64,000 nt of DNA from Marthasterias glacialis (Eukaryota; Echinodermata; Asteroidea; Forcipulatida; Asteriidae). Positions 50,801 through 56,800 of this stretch are shown piece by piece. The position numbers and the translations under genes are program-made. The notes under the pieces were generated by a model. The model was not told the DNA's origin, made no database searches, and saw only the letters and a list, made by a program, of their open reading frames with translations. Where the stretch lies: contig OU452227.1 in the NCBI GenBank assembly GCA_911728455.2, positions 11,069,110-11,133,109 of the forward strand. The letters are read 5' to 3'. Numbering within the stretch: the stretch's first letter is position 1; every line of letters starts with the position of its first letter.

Positions 50801-53800
50801 CAATTCACGCTGCGTGAATTTGACATTTTCTCGGTCAAACAATAAACGGACAATCCAACAAAGAGAATCTTTCTTCTCTTGGCATTGTCAAGTCAGGGTT
50901 TCTTTGTGCCAGTGATACCCTCAAAGAAAAAATATTCCAGCAATTCCAACAATCGTGATGTGTGATGATGTACTTTCACAGCTCCTCATCTTAACCCTAA
51001 CTCCTTGATTTACAGAGATCCTTCCTCACTCTCAGAACATCATTCAACACTATAAGGTAACTCGGCACTGTTGAACTCTGATTATGGTGGTATGCCTGAT
51101 CCTATGTAAAAACATTATCAGTTTACTACTTGAACATACAGTTGGGTTGGGGGCGGGTTGTGGTTAAGATTAAGTGAGTTTGAGAATTGTTGTATCAATT
51201 TGCTATCTCTTTGAATGAAAACAAGCTATGATCAAGCTTTGTGTAGACCTGAAGCAGAAACTGTTTTTGGGGGCCTGAATTCCACCACCATACCTTGGAC
51301 AGTGAGAGTGATGTCCGAGCTGATCTGGTTTTCTCCTGTGTCTATGATCTCCGCTTTACAGGTGTACACCCCCTGGTCTGAAGTGGAAGAATCCAAGATA
51401 ACCAGCCGGTTGTCTAATGTTGTTATCTTGTTGCCCCTGCTCAAGATTTCCACGCCGGCTATGCGCCAAGTGACGGTGGGTGAAGGGTAACTTTCTGTAT
51501 TGCATAAGGGGGAAAAACGAAGAAATGACAACTTTTACAATCACTAGGTTAGATTAAGCCCTTATGCAAGACATACAGAGAAGAAGCATCCTGCACGTAG
51601 TAGAGTATATCAATAACAATTCTACAGCACATGTTTAAAGGGAAACATCCAAATCTTCGGACTTGAGATAAAGCGGGTATGCCTTGCATCGGCTAAGACT
51701 AAAAAATATCTCCATTCAAAAACTGAAGTAAGGCGGGCCTTATCAATTTTACATCAGCATTGGTTCTCTCCTATGCCACGAGGGTTTTTCTCCAGGCCAT
51801 CCGGTTTTCCTCCCTCCAGAAACCAAACACTTTCGATCTCAGACTTTGCTCCGCGGTCATATATGGGTTGATGTGGCTGGCTGCTAAAGGCGCTCTTGAT
51901 GCCTGCAACTCAAACACATTGTAGCCGCATCCTTCGCAATTCAGCTTCTCAGCTGCCAGTAGGATTGATTAGCCTCCCAAATTATTATTATTTAATAGAG
52001 AATGACCCAGGATTTACTTGAACTCCCATTGCTAAACCAAACAATAAGCATTGTGTCGTTGTTGCTTACCTATACTAGGGCAAGACAGCAGCATTGCCTG
52101 GCCTGCTGTAGCCGTCTCTGTGCGAGGACCTCCAGTAAAACTTTCCAGATCTACGGGGTGAAAAATATATTCCATTACTCTTTTAGAATCATAGGGCTAG
52201 ATAGCTCAGTCCAGTCAAGTTTTCTTTGTTCACCCCAAAACAGATTCATAATTACCCAGTTTCCTGTGTGGTTTATTACTTGATATTTTAAAAAACTTTA
52301 AATTTTCCGCTGACTAATGTCATAAGCAGGTTAAAGACCAATTTCAAAATGTTGTTTTAATTGTACCGTTATACATTTAAGGCATGTTCCATAAAACTAG
52401 GTAAATGTTGGACAAATTTACATTGCAGCAACACAGGTGCCCATATTTTGAAAGTAGCTGGTGCCTGTTACCAAACTCTCAGACTGAGCATCTCTTCGAT
52501 TGAAAAGGCCAGTTTCTGACGTCAATTATTTTGAGATACATGTAATTACAATCCTTAACCAACCATGCAATGTGTATGTGTGTGGTTCCCTTACTAATTT
52601 TCACCCTTGGCAAATAATTTTGTAAAGAATTTTTTTTTTTAAATGTAACAAGTTTTTCTGCTTTTAAAGCCCCAGCTCAACATTGGTAAACTGACTGTAA
52701 ATGCTGCCATTCTCTGCACAAATCAAGATATTTGTAATAAAACCAACCTGTGAAAATGTCAGCTCATTTCGTTGTTTCATTTGCAAGAAAACATAAAAAA
52801 TGCATTCAGCATTTTTGTACGCATTCCTTTAGACAGAGTTTTCGTCTCACTGAGACAAAAACTAACTTTGGATCTTATTTCATTTATTATTAAAAAATGA
52901 TAGCACTTCAGGCAGAAATATTTCAAGGAAAGTTTTCTACCATCATATCTTTATACCATGTAAGGTATATGTAAGTCTGTGAACATTTTTGTTTTTCTTC
53001 TGACCAATGTTGAGCTGGGGCTTTAAACAGTTCTTGTAAAACTCCACTGATGATGTTTTTTACAGACATGCAACTTTGTGTTTGGTCAAGAGGAAATGAC
53101 CAAACACACTTAACTTTGTACAGCTTTAAAACAAGGCAATCGTTGCAAACGATTCGAAAAAGTTGCATGCCTGTTTTTATCCTGACACCTCAAGAAACAC
53201 AATGTGGTTGGGTTTATATGATCTACTTACATGCAACATGAAGATCAGCGCTCCGGCTCATTATGGTTCCTACTGGGTTCCTGACCAGGCACCTGTACTC
53301 CCCAGCGTTCGACCTCTGAATGTCGGTCAGTCTGAGTGTCCTCATCTCGGAATCATAGGCACCAAGGGGGAGGTCATCCTTCAGCCACTGGTACTCCAGA
53401 GGAGGGTCCCCCAGGGCCTGGCATTTAAGGGATTCACGATTGGTCTCCACTGTTGTGTCATCCTGTGGGTGCTCTGTGATGTATGGCTGGACAGCTATGG
53501 TTCAAAAAGAAATAGACAGTTGTAAAGTTGGATACTTGTGATATGATCTATATTTGCTTTGCCAGATGGGGGAACACCAGATGGGGAAACTGGCAAAAAA
53601 CACAAGCCCTCTACCATGTATGTTCCCTCTCCCAAGAGCAGGCACCATTTGGAGTTAAACTAAAATATATAGTACTAGCTAGACCACTAAATGAGCACAT
53701 CATAAAAAAAATTTAAAAATTATTCTTTTCGAAATTTGGAAATTCAAAAGGGTAAACGTTCAATCAGTATTTGCTCTAAAATTTGTCTTACACATGTACT

Positions 53801-56800
53801 GTGTAAAAGTGTTTTTTATTATTTTTATTATTTATTGTTTTAATTCCCCAATCATCAGTACCAATAAGGAAGAAAAAACAGCATCATTTTCTCAATAAGC
53901 CTTTTTGAGATATGGTGGACACATTACAAACTGTGCACTATTTAGATTGGGTAAATTTGTCTGTATACACCAAAACCAAACAGTGCACTTATACACACTG
54001 TAATGTCCGCCATATCCTAAAAAGGCTAATGTAAAGTAGTGTGACAACTGTCCACAGCACACATGTACATATAATTTAATTCATGGAAGGAGGTAAGCAC
54101 AGAAACAAAAGCGTTATGAGGGTGTGGAACACTAGTCAACAACCAACTGAATTAAAGCATTAAAATAGGGGTTTACATATGGATCATCTACGTGGAAATC
54201 CACATTGTATAACATTTACACTATACATGCAAATATTTGTATCATGGTACCAATGTAATCATGTGCATCGGGAATGAAGAATAGTATTTGTGTTTTACCC
54301 ATACACCGATGTGTGTTAAGTACTGTATAGCCTACTCAGAACTTTTCCCGAGTCTTAAAATGAAATCAAGACAAAAATGACATGTGAACCATTTTATGGA
54401 TGTAGCCTACTTGTATGCATTCCATTGGAAATCCCCACTTATTTCTTTTAAATCATCCAGAAACTAACTTGAATGAAATAATCTACACTACCTAATAATC
54501 ATCCAAAACACCCTGAAAGCAGTACATGTACATGATCTTTTAAAGTACTCCATCTGACATAAACAGCATTGGTAATATCTGAAAGAGGATTTTCCATGCA
54601 CTGGGGAACTTTCGTGTTACACAAAATCCCCCAAATAGGATGGCATGTTGTAATATTTGCCACTTCCACGTTAAAGTCTAGCATTCCTACTGCTAACACT
54701 GTAAAGGCCACTATACAATGTGGATGATGTACCATTGGGACCCACAATACTGTATCAAAGCACCCACTCATGTTCAAACATTGCGTCAAAGAAAACAGGA
54801 AAACTGCAAAGTTTGGAAAGAGAAGTACTTTGGCATTCCTTTATCTAGAGCTGAATGACTCTCAACAACCTCCTAAATTCTGGATTTGTGTACATAATTC
54901 GGACATAACTCACACAAGTCTCTATTATCTCATTACCAGCATTGTACACAAAATGAAGTATTTATCACGTACTGATCAGAACGATTATTAGAAAAAACGG
55001 CCCGACAAGAATAATAACCCATGGTTGGGTTAGGAGCGATACCCGCTATACGTCCCTAAGCCCAAGGTCGATCCATCTTTCAACATGTACGGAGTACAAA
55101 AGACAGACCAGAATCTAGCTTGGACTTGTGAAAAACACACCTGAAAGGGTGTTTTCATGCTATCAAGGTCTGATACCAGGCTAAGCTGGAGTGACAAAAG
55201 AACAGTGGTATATCCAGCGTAAGCACTTGGCCTGCTAACCTGACACTAGGGAATTTATAAAATTTTTCCTGTTCAATGGCTGGAGGCGGCATTTTTCAAG
55301 TGCCCAATCTAACGCGGCGTATCATAATTTACCGCTTGGTGTGAAATAGCACTGAAATGTTTGCCGCACTTGACAAATTTCCGAGTTGCTAATTTTGCAT
55401 TAATAAGATTTGCCATCCTGCCGACACATTTAGGGCGATGGTCAGGCTGCCCTGTAACTTAATTTGGGTGGGTTCCGTGTCCAATCTAAATGCGACTGAT
55501 TGGAAAATAATTGTCTCGTAAACGAATGGATTTGTGAATAAGGGTTTATTATAGAGGGCAGGGTCTTAATGGCTTGGTTAACAATAACTCACCATGTGCT
55601 AAATATATATTACAGAGCATTACGTGTGAAAAAAAAAATATAGTTCTCGTTTTGTAGTTTCTTTTCTGTTAGGAACATACAAGTGAAAAACCCTTGCATC
55701 ATAACACATTGTTTGTAGGCAATAATTATGCGGAATAAAGGGTACTCTTATTCCGTACAACTACAGTACTAACAGAAACTTTACAGTTGCGTGGTTTTGA
55801 ATGATTAGTTAAAATACACATTGTTTACCTGTACTCATATGCATATATAAAACAACACAATCGCTAACCGATCACAAACTAATCCATCAAATTTGTCCGT
55901 GACCAATTTCAAAGGGAAAAACTGCCAGTAGATTTATTGGAGACAGTCCATAAATAATGGAATACGTCTATTAAAAAGTAATATTAATAATGCATGTAAA
56001 TAAATTGTTCCTACGTGTACTATAGTATTTAAATGTAACATACATGTATATATGTGATCAGGAACTGTTTAAGAGAGCCAGTCTCATTTCAGACCATTCA
56101 ATAAACGACTTTTAAGGACACTATACACGAACATGTAGGTGGCAGCAGACTTCATACACGTGTAACAAGTAAATCCATTGTTCTCGGAAATGTGCGCATA
56201 CTCAGAATTGGGTAAACAATGGCAATTTACCTAGTAATTCTACTGCCACCTGGCGCTCCAAAGTACCTAGCCTAATTGCCATTTACATAGTCTACAGAAA
56301 TGGCAACAAATGGAACTCTTGTTTAAAATTTCAGCAGAAGTACAACACCACAAGCAAGAAGGCAATAAAACATCGCTGGCCTGCCTATTTTAGTGCGATG
56401 ACTCTTTCTCTAAACACTCCTTTCCCAGCACATAAAACTAATCTGGGTTAAAACAATACTGAAATATTGGGTCATCATTTTGCTAGTGTGATTAAACAAA
56501 GGATGCAGGATCTCAACCGTGGAAAGTTCACTGGTAAATATTTACTGAACAAGATGGATGGGCATTGTGTGTGCCTAGTACCAGGGATGAGATTTGATAA
56601 AAAATGTGGAAAATCCTGAAAAATGGGCATGCAGGCCTGGTTTCCCTCTAATTCGAGACCCTGGAACCTCACAGATGCTTCAATTCAGGAGGTTTACAGA
56701 CTGTTTTCATCACCAGAAATACAAGACAACAGGTTTGGCCACAATGTGGACTATTTCTTTCTCCCTTTGGTGATTGTGTGTTCTTTCTTCTTTCAAGAAA

